Shown: positions 25,401-40,400, counted from the first letter of the stretch. The stretch is 64,000 nucleotides of DNA from Acanthaster planci (GCF_001949145.1 NW_019091475.1:813722-877721), one strand, 5' to 3'. Numbers and translations are program-made. The notes: a model not told the origin generated them from the letters alone.

Positions 25401-28400
25401 CCCGGATGAACTGTGTCGACTTGGTGGTAACGATAGAATCTTTTGAGCTGGGAGATGTGATGACTTCTGGAGGTTCAGCAGCAATGCCAGGATCTTTTGA
25501 GCTGGGAGATGTGATGGCTTCTAAAGGTGGCTCAGCGGCAATTCCAGGGCTGACTGACCAAGAAGATGTGATGGCTTCTGGAGGTGGCTCAGCAGCAATT
25601 CCAGGATCTTCTGACCGGGAAGACATGACGCCTTCTAAAGGTGGCTCAGCGGCAAAGCAAGTATCTTCTGACCTGGGAAATGTGATAGCTTCTGCAGGTG
25701 GATCCACTTCTGTTGTAGAGGTGCTCGGTGGAGGCTCACTGGCACTCCGGGATTTAGTGTCTGCAGATATGGTCTGTTCCCCACCAAGTCCCAGCAAAGC
25801 ATGGGATGAAACGAAACTGTCGGTGGCTGCTCGAGGCTTTGTCTCATAGAAGTTCTTTGGTCTTTGGTAGGCAGTATTCACTTTGGGAAGAACAGGCACT
25901 GATGGTAGAGCCGAGGATATGCTTATTGAAGAGACTGGTGAAGATGGAGAGGGCTGTTCAGGCATTTTAGGTTGGAAGGCGGAATCTTTGGCAATGGAGT
26001 CTCCCTCTCCAAAAAAGCTTCGTCGCTTGGCATCACGATCAAGTCTGATCCCTGGGTGGCTGATCACAGGCTCTGCCTCGGCATCCACAACATTCGTTTT
26101 GACAACCTCCTCCTCAGTATTTGCACTGACAGGGACAGGTTTGTCTACCTCTTCACCACTGTCAAGCGGGGAAGAGGGAATGCCACTCATACTACTAGAC
26201 TGCTCTGGTACATTCTCCTGCATTGTAATGCTGCCTTCTCTGACCAACTGATCCCAAGCCTCATTGGTATTCCGAGCGGATTTCTCCTCTTGACTAGGCG
26301 CTTCAGCTACAACCTCTTCCATTTTTTGTACATCACCCTCCTGTTCAGAAGGATTCAGTTCATCTCCTTCATCGACCCCACTTGTCTTTATGGGGTCACC
26401 TACCTCATCAATCACTGTCCCATCTCCTAGCTCATTCAACAACCTGTCCACATCACTAGGAATTTGTTCCTTGTCAGCTCCTTTATCCTCATCATCTATG
26501 ATTGTACCGTCTCCTAACTCGTTCAGGAACCTATCCACTTCACTTGGTGTTCGCGGCCTGTTTGTGTTCTCATTGTTGTCCTCTATCCCTGTCCCATCTC
26601 CTGAGCCATCCACAGTCCCATTCATGTCACCCGAAGCCAGTTCCTGGCTAGACTCCTCGATCTCATCAATGGCTGTGCCGTCTCCCAACTGGTTCAAAAG
26701 CCTCTCCATATCACTTGGAGTTCTGCCCACATTGGTATCCTGGTCTTCGTCAACCGCTGTGCCCTCCCCAAGTTCATTGAGGAACCTTTCCAGGTCACTA
26801 GCAGTTCGATCTAGATTACCAGTAGTTTTCTGATCAGGATTTCTCAGATCTGCACTGTCTGATGGAATCTCCATAGACATCATCAGTAAGTCACCGTTAC
26901 TGTGCTCCGAGTTACAAGTAGGTTTGCTCTCTACATTGGCTAACAGAGGGTCAAAATTGGTATCAAACTCAGGCGGAGGTGCAACAACTAGTTTTGCATC
27001 AATATCACCTGCACTGTCCCCAAAGTTAATGAGGAGGTCCTGAGCTGCTCCATTGGTTTCCATGTTGGCATTTAGGTCAGAGGCAGTCTTGGCTGGGATC
27101 GGCAGATTATTCAGGCTATCCAGTTGGCCTTTGTCATCTGGGATTGTCTGGTCTGAGAGGAGGTCCATGCTGGTAGCTGCTTCCTCAGGATCCGGACTGG
27201 CGCCTTTGTGGCACAGGTCAACGGTAAAAGCCTGAAATACCAAGAAAAATGGAACAATTTCTTTTTTATGGAATGCACATCAAACAAAAATCAGTTCGTC
27301 GTAATTTGTCCAAAACTGTCACTTAGGAATCGTTAAAGAGCAAGAGACTCATGAAATTTATGGTTCTAAGGTGTGCTGATACCAGTAAAATGGAGTATAC
27401 AAGTAGCTACCGGTACATGCACATGTAGGTTGTAAATGTGTGCAAATGTACCAGTATGGACAAGTGTGTGCATACCAGTACCAATACTGTCTAGGTTTGT
27501 TTATCACAAGTACAAGGACCATCCGACCACCTGCTCCAACTTCTTTTGAAGTGGTGACACAAACTCAAGGTATATACTGGTACAACCTCTGTACATGCAT
27601 GTACATATACAATGTATGTACATGATGTAACTCAATATAATTGTACGAGGCCCGGCAACAGGCTCATGACTTCCAAGACCTCATTGGTTGCCATGTGTTG
27701 GACCGTTCTACCGTATGATTGGCCCAATTCACTACTCAACAAGATGTGGCATATAATGACCCCCTGCTCCAGGATGCACTGGTTGGTTTCTGGCCCACTC
27801 CCAGGAGTATTCTGACAGCTCAATCACTATGAATCTGTACCTGGGCACATCAGCAAAGGTCAGACACACATGTACAAGTGCCAGTGCACATACATGTACA
27901 TGTTCGCACATGCTTGGACATTTACATGTATACATGCATGTATATACTAGTATGTATGTCCAGTACTGTGAAAATGCTGGAATGTCCACCAGCAGACTGG
28001 CTCGCTGTATCAATAACATAACCTCACACTTTGTTTACATACCAGTACATGTGCGCTTGAATCCTACGGGGGCGTGGTGGATCGTGTCCCACCTCACTGC
28101 CATTGGAAAGTGCACATACATGTTAAAAGAAATCTTGACGTCTTCTTGTCTATTCATCAGGGACCATAAATACCTGTGCATACCGGTACATGTACAGTGT
28201 ACATACTTTATACAGCATAAGGATCAAAAGTTGTCAACCGTTTAGGTTTGGCCACTACTTAGAATTTGTATGCAGTGAAAAGGATGGGACTACCAGCATA
28301 GCATTACTAGCTACCTGTAAACATGTTTGTCCCCGGACAAAAGAACAACACTTTGAAATCCTCTCATTCACAAAACAGCTCCACTGTAAACCTTGCCAAA

Positions 28401-31400
28401 TTATGGGTAAAGCAGCAATCCATCTCTTTTTTATTGTGACAACAAGGTGTCAGTATGTGATTCCGGCACCGTGCTGATAGCACCCAGAGTGATTTTCTGA
28501 GGAGTTGCATTGCATGATCTGCTTTCATGCTTTTATGCTGAGATGGTGCTCTTTGTTCCTTCAGGAATGCCGTCCTTGAGGGTGGCTGGGCATCCAAAAC
28601 AATGAAGGGTGTAAAAAAAAAGTTGGCAAGGTTGAGCAGTGATTTTAGTTTCCAAGACCAAGAAGGGTTTAAAACAAGCTAGGGAACTGGTCTAATGGAA
28701 TTATGTGTACCAGCACATGCTTATCCCACAGAAGTTGAAGGAGTTTGATAGATTTCAATTCAAATGCTTGCCATTAAACACTGTGATTATAAGTGGCATG
28801 TTTCATATCAATAACTGAAAGAATTGCTACAAGTACATGTACATGTATTTCTCAAAGACATGCATCTGTCTACTGTAGGTTTTTGAATTTACAGTGATGA
28901 AAAATGCAGTGGGAAAATTAAGATTGCATGTACCGTACTGTACCAGTAGATGGAACCACTCAAAAGCTGAAAATACATGTACATACATGTACAAATATGT
29001 ACATGTACAGTTACATGTAGATTGCACAATATGAATATTTCATAGCCTTCTTCCAAGATACTGGATTATATTGGAATACAAGTACTGTACATGTACATGT
29101 ATGTACATTTCCCATTGTTATAAGTGGACTTTGAATGATTCACTGCAGCAAATAAATGATTCAGAAGATATTACATTTACATGTACACGTGCAAAAACTG
29201 TCCAACCAAAGAGGGTGATAAAACTAAATTTGGGGGGAATCAAGATACTGAATTGCCTAAGGTACTGTATGCACCTGTAGAGTTTACATTCGTGGACACG
29301 TTTGGTACTTAGTGCATGTACCGCACATACATGTACATGTACATGTATACATGTACAGTAGTTCCAAGAATGGCAATCACACTTGATTGTGTAACATGTA
29401 CATGTACAAGTCCAGTGAGTCCTAAGCAGGACCAAAGAGAGGGTGCAATTTTCATATCAATGGAGGCTCCTGTGGTGGGAACTGGACTTCGCTGGTTCAC
29501 AAACGACTAGACGTGCACACATTACAGTTGAGTTTCTGCCAATACAATGAATACTCGCCATCAACATTCAACTGATGAGGGGGTACTTCTGCTCAAGGCA
29601 AATTCTTCAGAACAAGTACTGCAAGTGACATCCATGTGTAAAAGTACAGGTTGATTTTAAAAATGCAAACACTTCAGACTGTCTAATGAAGGTTAAACAC
29701 AATATAGAACATCACAAAAATATGGGAGAAATCAAAATAACAGAAACTCAAGTCAAGCAATACCTGTTTCTTAGACCATGGAGCTATATTTTACTAGCTC
29801 CATGCTGAGACAGTGCTCCCTAAATCTGTTACTGACTAACTCACAATTCTGTCAACAGCTTGAGAATTCAGAATCTTGGAGACAAGCGTATCTGCCACGG
29901 CGCTGAAGACAGGTTTTAAGAGATCTGGATCGGATGTCAGCAGGGTTGTCAGACTGTCTTTGAGCTCTGAGGACAGACTCTCATCCCTCGCAGCAAGCCT
30001 TCCATCCCTCAAGTTGATGGCAGCATTAGTGTAATCCAAAGAGTAGTGATGGTTGATTGGAGATGCTCTCACATGACTTGGCTCAGGGCCAGCATCAACT
30101 GGCTGGATAAGGTTGAAATCATTTGCGGATTGGCTGCTGTAACTCATCTTGAATTTACTTCAAACCAAGGCCATCACATCAATACAGAGTGTAAAGTACT
30201 CTACAAATAACATCTTTTCAAATAGATCCTCCTGACATTTCTGCAGCATGTACATGTATACATGTACTGTACCGGTACTCCGCTTGTGGTAAATGTAAAC
30301 TTCTGTTTCAAGTGATTTACCGTGAAATTGAGTTCTAAAAAATCTCAGCCTACAGGAACATGTACATGCATGTGTCCTCCTCTTACCCAGGAACCACACC
30401 CAGAACGACATACATGTATGGCAAAGGGAATCACTGGGGAGATGGAATGATGGCTGGTAGACCGACTAACTTCTGGGAGTACCAGTGCATACCGGGCACT
30501 ACATGTAGCAATGTTTTTGAATTCTCCCACATTCCAACAGTACCCCCCTCACAGCACCGACACAATGGCCCAATGCAGATACAGCGGTTCTCCTGATGGA
30601 ATCTTCTGCACTCGCCACCAAGACCCCCCCCCTTCCCCCAAAAAACAATCCCTCACATGACTGCTCTCAACGATGCAGGCCCAGTATTCTCCTCTGTCAC
30701 TCCTGGTATGTGGGAGGGTAGGGGACAAGACACTTTTTTTGTCAAGGCTTCAATTCCCAATGGGTAGGCAATGCATAATGGAACTGGATCTGAGAATACA
30801 GGATGTTGCCAAAAGCCACAACAAAACGCTGTACATCGCCGCAAGACTGAGGGAGAAAAACAAGCTGAAAAACCAAGGGACACCAAACTGCCGTAACAAG
30901 AGAAAGAGGCCCCATTTCTTTCACACAGATCTGATCTCGATCACTGATCCAAGATCCGGATCGCTCTACCGGTATCTGTAAGCTGGGTTCTGGTTTCAGT
31001 AAACCAATGTCTGATCGCTGATAGTGATCTGGATTCGCATGAAACAAACAGAATCAAAGTTGAAAGTTCTCTTCAAGAAACTGATAACACCATCTAAATT
31101 ACCAGGGCAAAATTGGATTCTAGATTTAGTAAAAGTTTTTTCATGTACTAATCACCAATTTACAAGTACATGTACTCTGAAGGCTATTCACTCTTCATGC
31201 GGGTACAAGTATTGTACAGGTAAATGTACATGTACACTGTACTTCTGGACAAAATACATGTGTAATTGGTTTTGGGAGTTGATAACAGACGTGACAATCA
31301 GGATTCCCACAAAAATATGAAAACCGATTTCCAGGACTTTCCGGGACTACACAATGACAATTTTATGACATTTAACACCACTTCGCAGGGAACTGTCACT

Positions 31401-34400
31401 TGGAAGTCATAGCCACTACTATGCACTGGGAAGAATAGCCTGAAAATTTATCATTATTCTGTTTTCACAATAAAAGGCTTAAAGATGACCAATGAACTAC
31501 CGGTAATAACTCTACCATACATGTACATGTATGCATACATGCAAGTATAGATGTACATTGTAAATATACATGTACATGTATGCAACCATACCATGTTGCC
31601 AGGTACATGTACGGTAATTTGAACACAGCCACAGTGGATCCAGGCCTGATCCATGCTTCAAAACAGGTCACAACTTTTTGCAATTTTTTTAAAGAAAATA
31701 CTCTGTACCACCGTGCATTCATGTACAGTACATGAGATAAAAGCAGAGGGCTCCTGGAGGCACAAATCTCGTTAAGAAATTCCATCCATTGTCATATGCC
31801 TTGTTGACCTTCCCTTTTGTGCCTGCCTGGTATCAGCAAAGCCACCCAAAGATGTGGGGGGGGGGGAGGAAGAGAGGAATGAGGAGAGGGAGGCTTCAAC
31901 AGGTAAACACCAGTGGCTTAAAAGCTTTGGCAGAATGGGAACAAATCAAGGCATGAATGGATGATCGGGATTGGTAGGGCATTTTACCAGCTTTGGTAGG
32001 GGATTGCCAAGACTGGCAGGGGGTTATGGACAGTTGGAACATCCGCTCCCTGGGGACATCTAATAGATACTGTCAGCAATCATGGATGAGTCAGTTTTAA
32101 TTGGTGTTGTAGTCCTCTTGGAGAAGCAAACAAATTTCATGCAGCATTATGAACTAAAATATAGTGGAACACAAAGCATCACCCTTCTTACAGAGAGAAA
32201 ATGTGGCCCCTAACCGTCACTTTCAAGCAAATTAAATTATGTAAAATTTTTTCGTGCTCTCTAAATTTTATCCCTTACTGACCGGGGGAGAGCCTCCTGT
32301 GCGTGTACTGTTACATCACTCACCCTTTGGAGACTCTCTCGAACTTTTTACTTATTTAGTTTATTTTATTCGTCCAGGGTATGCCCAAACAGTTTATTAA
32401 AACTGGTTTCCATTAGGGCCCTGGAAACACTCATAAAAATTATACATGTACATATACAATGAAAACAAAACTTTGAAATTAGACACCTTCATAATTGTTT
32501 ACAAGGGTACACCAAAAGTAACACGTGGAACATCAACATGATGAAATCTGTGAGGACAAAGCACACGCAAAATGCACAATAAACAAAAAAAAAGTTCAAA
32601 CAGGAAAGTGAGAGCAGCAAACTTGACAAGACTTGAGCAACTGACAAAAGACTTTCCACTGGCCCTGTACTGTTGTTGAGTCAAGGAGTCATCCAGTGAA
32701 GATGAGTTGTCAAAAGGGATGATTTGGGAGCTTGGTGGATCAACAGGCCGGTCTGAAGAATGAGTCTTGGCCTCCGCAAAACATTTGCCCTTTCATGGTC
32801 ATACTTCATCAGTCCATGATCAGGCCTCGTAAAAAAGAGTGAGCAGCCCGACTGTGAACCGCAAGGCCCAATCACGACAATGTCACACCCTCGTTTCAAC
32901 GGCCCGTGCACTTGATTACTGTCATTCAAGATGATCTGTTCCACTGTGGTCAGCAGGACCTCTATGAACAACCCAGTCTTGGATGATGTAGCCCCTCCCA
33001 AACCGCACTTTAATAAGGATGAAATATGAACAATACAGTACGCAATGCTCTGCCGTTTGTAGACAGACTCTCAATGAAAGATACCATGGACAGTAAAGCT
33101 AAGACAACTGCATGAAAAAAAGACGAAAAAATTTTTTTTTTTTTCATACAGGCACCTTCCACGATTAGTAGACAAGTGAAAAGGAATATAAACTGTTTGT
33201 TAGAGTAAATAACAAAATTATCAAAATTGTTCTGGTCTAATCTGGAGAGATTTCCAGTTCTGTTTGTGACTTACATGTATTGTTTATAGAAAAACGATGC
33301 TATGTGCATGGACGGTACATACATGTACATGTACATGTACATGTACATGTACTGAACATGTACACTGTACATGTATGCACATATCTGTTGGGATGGCAAT
33401 TTTCAGTAAGGCCTTGAGTTAAATGTGCATTCTCACACACAAAGGAACTGAACCAAGTAATCATTGGTCTTGTACCCTGATGATTAATTCAACCCTAAAT
33501 TACCACAGCAACAGCTGAACCCAAGGTCAGCTTTGGTCAGCTGGTTGTCAAGCCAACCATGGATACAACCGCAGGGTTTGGCTACAACACATGGCACAGT
33601 AAAATGGTGATTTGTGGTTAAAAAAATGAAAAATATTTTGTGTGTCTAATTGAGGGTTGATGATAAAAATACTTTCAAAGTTCTGGATTAAGTTTCTGGA
33701 GGATGTTTTTTGCAGACTTACAAAAATGTAATTTCTGCAATTTTGTTTAATTAACCCTAACACTCCTCAATCCTCCAAAATCCTTTGGCCAGTTTTGGAG
33801 GATTGAGGGTGAATGGCAAAAGTGCATGGCTGATTGCGAAGGTTGCCAGAAGCGAAAGTCATGGGTTAGACCTTGTGTTATTTTTGCTCAGTCGTGCATA
33901 AATTCATCCCGATATTTCTTTTGAATCAACCACACTGCTCAAGAATGCCACTCGCACCTCCTCAACATAATGACAGGAATTGCCGGAGGATTTTGAAGGA
34001 TTGAGGCAGTAGGCACACCTCCAAGTAACATTTTCAAGAAATTTGGGAGGATTTCGGAGGATTGAGGAAGGTCCCTCGCAAAAAGGACCTAGGGGGTTAG
34101 GGTTAATCTTATGATGCACTAGTTAGCAAAGGTACAATGTAGCACAGAACTAAGACCATAACAATGTGGACTCTCAGACCCACCCTCAGTTTCTTCTAGC
34201 TACGGTACCCACTGGAAAACAGGCATCCCAGTAGCAAGCTGGTGCACCATGGCTGTGATGTTTGCTTCTTCCACTGCAAACATGTTGGGCTTCTGCCTGA
34301 CTGTGTAAAACCACTGCCAACAGGCTACCCACAAATCACTTATTCAAACATTGGCCAGACATTGTGGAGTGTTTGAAGTACCCTACTGCAGTGAGCAAAC

Positions 34401-37400
34401 CTGATAACTGGTACATTTTCAAACTTGTTAACAAAGCAGGGAACTTTTCCTGTGTACATGTAATTTTCAACTGCTCCTCATGTTATGTGAGTAATCTGCA
34501 GTTGAAACATTAATGCCTTGAATACTTGATACACCCTATTAATAATGTATCGGTTGGGGAGGAAACCAAATTTTTGGTACAATGGGCAGTTAACTTAATG
34601 TCACAAAGTAACACTTCATGAGAACAAGAGTACATGTATATACATGTACATACAGAACTTTTCCTGTACACCTTAAAACAGATGATGCGAGTTTACAGCA
34701 CCCGTACTTACAGGTCCAACAACTGAGTTTGTTGGTTTACATTTAAGCAAACAATGAACAGCTTATCCAGAAGATGATGTAACAACACATGAACTACGTG
34801 CAATAAAGACATTTCTCCAGTAAAAATGCAGTAGAAGATACTGAGAATTCTGGAGCCGCCCAAGCCTACTCAAGCCTACTGTACTTGTACATGTACATAC
34901 AGTAGAAGATGCTGTAACAACACATGAACTACAGGTGTACATGCATTAAAGTCATTTCTCCCCTAAAAAACTAAAAATGTAGTGCAGGATTTAAGTCTTA
35001 AGTCTGTCATAAGTGTGAAAATTTCTAGTGTCCTTCAAACCCAAAGCACTCTGAACTGAAGCCAATTTCTAAATGCTCAATGCTAAAAGCCCTCTATCAT
35101 GTCTATGGATCACTTTAGACCCAAATGGTGGAGGTCAGTGGTTGTTAATTTGAATACCTTACAGACCTGTACCCATGTCCTTCTGCCTCCAGTTAGCTAC
35201 ATGTACTGGTAAATGTAACAGGCCTGTACCATATTACATATCAAATCAGTCATACAACTCCCTCTGAATGCAAGGTGTGGGGTCGCTGCAGTCACAAAAG
35301 CCCATTGTCCACAATTTTAAAGAACAGCCTTTAGTAGAGGCTATTTGTACGGGTACCTAAGAAAAGTTCAACTGCAGATGTATACAGGATAACTTGCTGC
35401 AATATGTGCTAGCATATTTACCATCTTTTAAGATGGAGAAATTCTCTAATTTTTTTACATTTAAAAAAGAAAGGTCAGTGCCCTCAATTACTTGTACCCA
35501 AAATACAAAAATGTGAGAAGTTTGCAGGATACCAGCCCTTTCTGGTTCTAACCCAGCAGCTTTTGGCATGGAAGTCACGAAAAGCTAGCTGAAGTGAATA
35601 ACCTCCCGTAGACTTGTTGGTATTGTGGAGGATAATGTGGGTGGACTGTTAATGTTAATGTCCTTGTGGGAATGCTTTGAATCCATCATGGAGTTTAACG
35701 TGGAATTCCAGTTCCTGGAAAATCTTGTAGAAACAACGTAGAGTAGAACCTGTGGAATCTTGCTCTGAAACCAAAACCACAAAAAAGACAACCCAGTAGT
35801 GCACCCGTACAGTTCAGTACACCTCGATGTTGCTGAATGTGGTTACAGGGTATTCTAACTCAAAAACACCCTAAAGAATCCTTTTGTTGGTAATCAATGT
35901 GCCCCGACATACTTCACATTTTCAACTCTACAGACTCTATGGCCCCTGTGCCTGGTAAGGAAAATGTACATTTTTAACCAAAAGTAACAGGTTGATTTTT
36001 ATTTGAAAAAAAAACCCCACAAATGTACATGTACAGTACTTTTGCAAGGAGTACAGTGACGGGGACTGCCACCTACATGTAATCAGTACTGGGAAGGCGT
36101 GCAGAAGGGGGCAAAATTTGGCCCTCAACCTCAGCAAACCTTTCTTCCGATTTACTTATGTACATGTAATTCCAGTGCACATCCCATTCCTAATCTCCAC
36201 CTTCTTTTTTTTTCTTTTTTTTTTGAATAAAAAGGAAGCTACGGTAACTTAACAGAATGATCAATTTCTACATGTACTTCTGCTCAAAATTGCAAAGGAA
36301 TTGACATGTACATGTTGTACAATTCAGTTTGGGGCTGCCGCACCTAATGCATGACTTGGCATTGCACTTCAAACTCAAAAAGGGGCGAGAGGTGTAATCT
36401 ACAAGGTATACTGTAGGCCTGCCGGTACCACTTCTAACAGTGGGTATAACAATGCTACCACTGTGCCAGTGTTGAAGGACATAATTTTCACAGAGACTGC
36501 AAATGCACATACATCTTATGCACATGTACATGCAGTTTTTGTCGTCCCCTCATACTGCACAGCTTGGGTGTAGCATCAGGACGGACCCATGGTGTACATC
36601 AACTGGTAAATAATTTGGATTAACAACAATAAACCTCTGTCTGCACGACTGATTTGACTGCATTACATAAATCAGGCGCTGTACAAAAAAGCAGCTCCAA
36701 TAGATGACAATGCTTCAAGGCTCACTGTCCCCTCTTCAAAAAAGGGCCCAGCTTCAGAATGGAATTTGGAAGGTCACCAAACAGATTTGAACACCCTGGA
36801 GCAAAAGATCCAACAGGAGTTTACTCATCAAGGACATGTTACCAGACAGGGGGTACAAGATCTGAAGCTGAAGCCAACGAAGGTGTACACAAAAAAGCAG
36901 TCTCCAGGTTCCCCTCCCCCAATTCAGCAACTGTTACAAACAGCGTAACCATGGTAATGTCAAGCCCTGGCCTGATTATACCACAACAATAGATCTGTCA
37001 TTGTGATTTTGCCTTCCAGTACATGCACACTCAGCCCATCTGCTGGATTTTGTTCCAGGCCATTACTCCAAAACACCTGTTCAAGGCAGCCACAACTCAT
37101 GTACATGTAACCTTGTTTTCATTGATGGGTAATCATGGGTTTCAGTCTTTTTTCTCCTTCTTCAGTCCCATGGTTATACTGAAGGTCTTTAATGAATGGA
37201 TTATTATTACAGTTTGACCCCCACCATTAATTTTTTAAAATGCATGTATTTATCCTAAGCACACCTTTGTGAGAACCACAACTCCACACTTTCATTTAAA
37301 CCAGGCTGCGTTTACTCTGACCAATTCCAATGGAATTTTGCTTATACCAACCTGGGACAGATTTCTGGGAACAAGGTCACACGTTATTCTGTGGTCTCCC

Positions 37401-40400
37401 CCCTGAAGCTTTACCCTGATCCTAGTACAGCACTCCCAACCCATACCCAAATGAATGACACAAAAGAGGCCACCAGACCCCTTCTTGAAATTTTCAAGGA
37501 ATGACGATCTACCTACAGTGTACCGTACGGTACTATGAAGATGATTACACCCAAAGAAGACTGATCCTGGGGTATCTTCAATCTTCTCTCCTCTCAAATT
37601 CAGAATTTTAAATCAAGAGTGATGAAAGCTACTCAAGTACACAGCACTTTTCATCACATCCTTGGGTCACACATGAGCACGCACAGTGTACACTTCTGGC
37701 ACATACGTGCGCATTACACATTTATGTGTGGTATTTTCACCAGCCCATTTTCCCACAGTCAGCCCACTTATGGTGAGTTCTGTGCTACTCTCAACAATTT
37801 GGCGCACATACCTAGAGTGGTTGTTTGACCCCTGGCGTACATGTAACCATGGTTACACATGCCATTCACAATACAATGCTCTCAACATGTGCGCATGGCA
37901 TGTGGTTCATGATTTCCCAATGATTGATGGCTGCATTAAAGTAGTGCGGATTTGAAGGCACTCTCAAGCCATTAATGCCTTGTTCCATACTTGAACAGCG
38001 TGCCCCAAATTTTATACTGTAGTACCACATGCATGTACCACAAATGCTTGGGGAAGGCTACCGGACAAGGGCAGGGGTTTGGTCGAATTTGTTCAATCAA
38101 ATGCAAACAAGACATCTACCGGTAGAGTGTAAGACCAAAGGTGCAGAAGTTTTATCCTACAAAGTCTGATGCCTTGAAGAAATAGCCAAATGTATACAAT
38201 GTACCGTTACATGTACATATCATAAGCGTCCAAAGGATGCCCAGATATCCCCTCTGACTAACAGAAATGTACAAGTACCGGTAGCACCATGGTCTAAAAA
38301 CAGTCCTGAAATCATGTGACAGCAGAGTGATGAAAAATTATCCAGAAAAACTGAATTATCCTTTAAAGGTTGGTAAAACAAAGTAGAGTAGGAAAAAAAT
38401 AAGGGGTTTTAGTTAGGGTCAAGCTTGAATATGAAGTGGCATTTAAACCTTGGCAAAAATGCTGTGGAATATGTAAATCTTGATGTGAAGCCAGATCACC
38501 TGAGAATCTGGGTAGTAGAGGTGTTTTCAAAGAAACCTGCTAAGCAAAAAATACCTGTTTTGTAACAAAAATACCATAGGTTACCAGCCCGAAAGTCAGG
38601 GTACCGGTACATTCATGTGGCCATGTCTGAATTACTTGGCTGTGGATTAAAATCAACCACAAGTTTATGGCTGTGGCTGCAGACAAGAGCACATAAAATT
38701 GCTAAGCAAGATTTTCCACTGAGCAGCGTTATGAAATTGACCAGTTATGACTAATACAGACACACGTATTGCATGGCAAGTTTGGCTGGTAACCTGCTTT
38801 GCTGACCAAATATTGTCCGTGTTTACCTGTATGAAGTTGGTTCTTAAATCTAAATTAAAAATGGGTGACCAATCAAAACTCATTTACATTTACACGTACA
38901 TTGTAGCCTTTTTGCAACCTTCTGGAGGCAATTGCTAAATTGAAGGAACTGAATATCAACTACTCCATATTACTTTACCTGTACGCTACATGTACATTGT
39001 ACATGAATTGGTAGGCCTCCAGCTACATGTACACCTGTACGAGTAGTCCATTTAGAACCACACAATTATTTAAATCACCAAGGCCAGCCTTCTGATCAAT
39101 CCAAGTGAATAGAAAATGATCACAATACACGATGGGCTGTTATTGGTGCATGCATGCTGTAACTGGGGCATATGTACATGTACCACATGTGAAATTACAC
39201 ATCACACCTGTTGTCAACGTACATGTACATCCGTATACAAAGACATACATGTACATGTGTACACACAGCTGTGAAATCATCAACCTGCACACCTAATGTA
39301 CGGAGTATCGTAAGTACCCATCACACGTCCATTACCTCTTTCCAATTTCAAACCTGGGAATGTGTTGATCTGAACACCACTTGAACTATGGATTGCGTTA
39401 CGAGCAAACAGAGGAGAATGCCGAGATTTGCATAGCCAGAAGTGTAGCAAATAGGCGTTGACTTTTTCAAATGTTGACTTTTGCTCAGAAGGAGTCAAAG
39501 TACAGTTTACCGAATTCAGCCTGATGTTTTTTTTGTTATCAAAGTGTAAAAAGCAGTTGGCTGTACACGGAGGCGGTGCTACATGTACCTGTAGTCTGCT
39601 ACTGTTGACTACGATGCAGACAAAGCGTCCCTTTTGAAAACGGACTGTGATTTGATAACTTACAAATTTACTTAACTTGAAAAAACTCATAGAAATGTTG
39701 AGTTTGTTGATAACATAACAGTATTTATAGGTCAGGGGAATTTCACTGTGACTTTTTTTTTTTTAGATGGAGACGCGAACTACTACGGTACATTGTATTT
39801 GTTCTTTTACAGTAGTATTCATCTTCAGTGGAATCTATTAATTTATAACGGATAAGTTCTATGCTTAAGTGTGTGCAATTTGAAATCTAAAAGACAGATC
39901 TCAATGCAAGGAATGTAAAGTTTATCAAAAATATGTTTATAAATACTTCGGGGAATTTCCAGCAAGGAATCAATGTTGAAATATTCCAACCAGGTACATG
40001 TACCTGTGTTAGGTCCATATTTACACAGTGACAACACATATTAGAGGGAAGTCAGGAAAAACAGCATCCCAGATAAAATAAGCCAAACAATTTAGAATAC
40101 TGGAAATTATGGGTGGAAGAAGACAGCCAGATACACCTGTTATGTCTAATTTCAGTTAAGAAATCTGCTAGTCACCACCTGTTCCATTTTGTCAGCACTG
40201 GCTTGATCCCTGGAATTGAGTACAATTACAAAATGTACACAAAATGACAAAGGAACAATTAAACTGCAGATATATTTAAGACTCGAATTAATGTGCCTGG
40301 TCCAACCGTTTCCTCAATTCTCCTTCGCTGTAAAATATGCAATGATGGCAAAACTGCTTTACCTTCATTTTTCTTCCTACTTTGTGACTGATGAGTTGTG

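Noticed and set aside
23639-27235. Numerous plus-strand open frames opposite the 3.8-kb exon
   Set aside because: They are shadows of the long minus-strand coding exon, whose biased composition suppresses stops on the other strand.
36360-36460. Complemented TGGCACAGTGGTAG, A-box-like
   Set aside because: No B box at the proper distance and no fold. Not reported as a tRNA or SINE.
39280-39690. Minus-strand 136-codon open frame
   Set aside because: No splice support, no family resemblance, and it falls in the large intron next to ACATGT clusters. A chance frame is the simplest reading.
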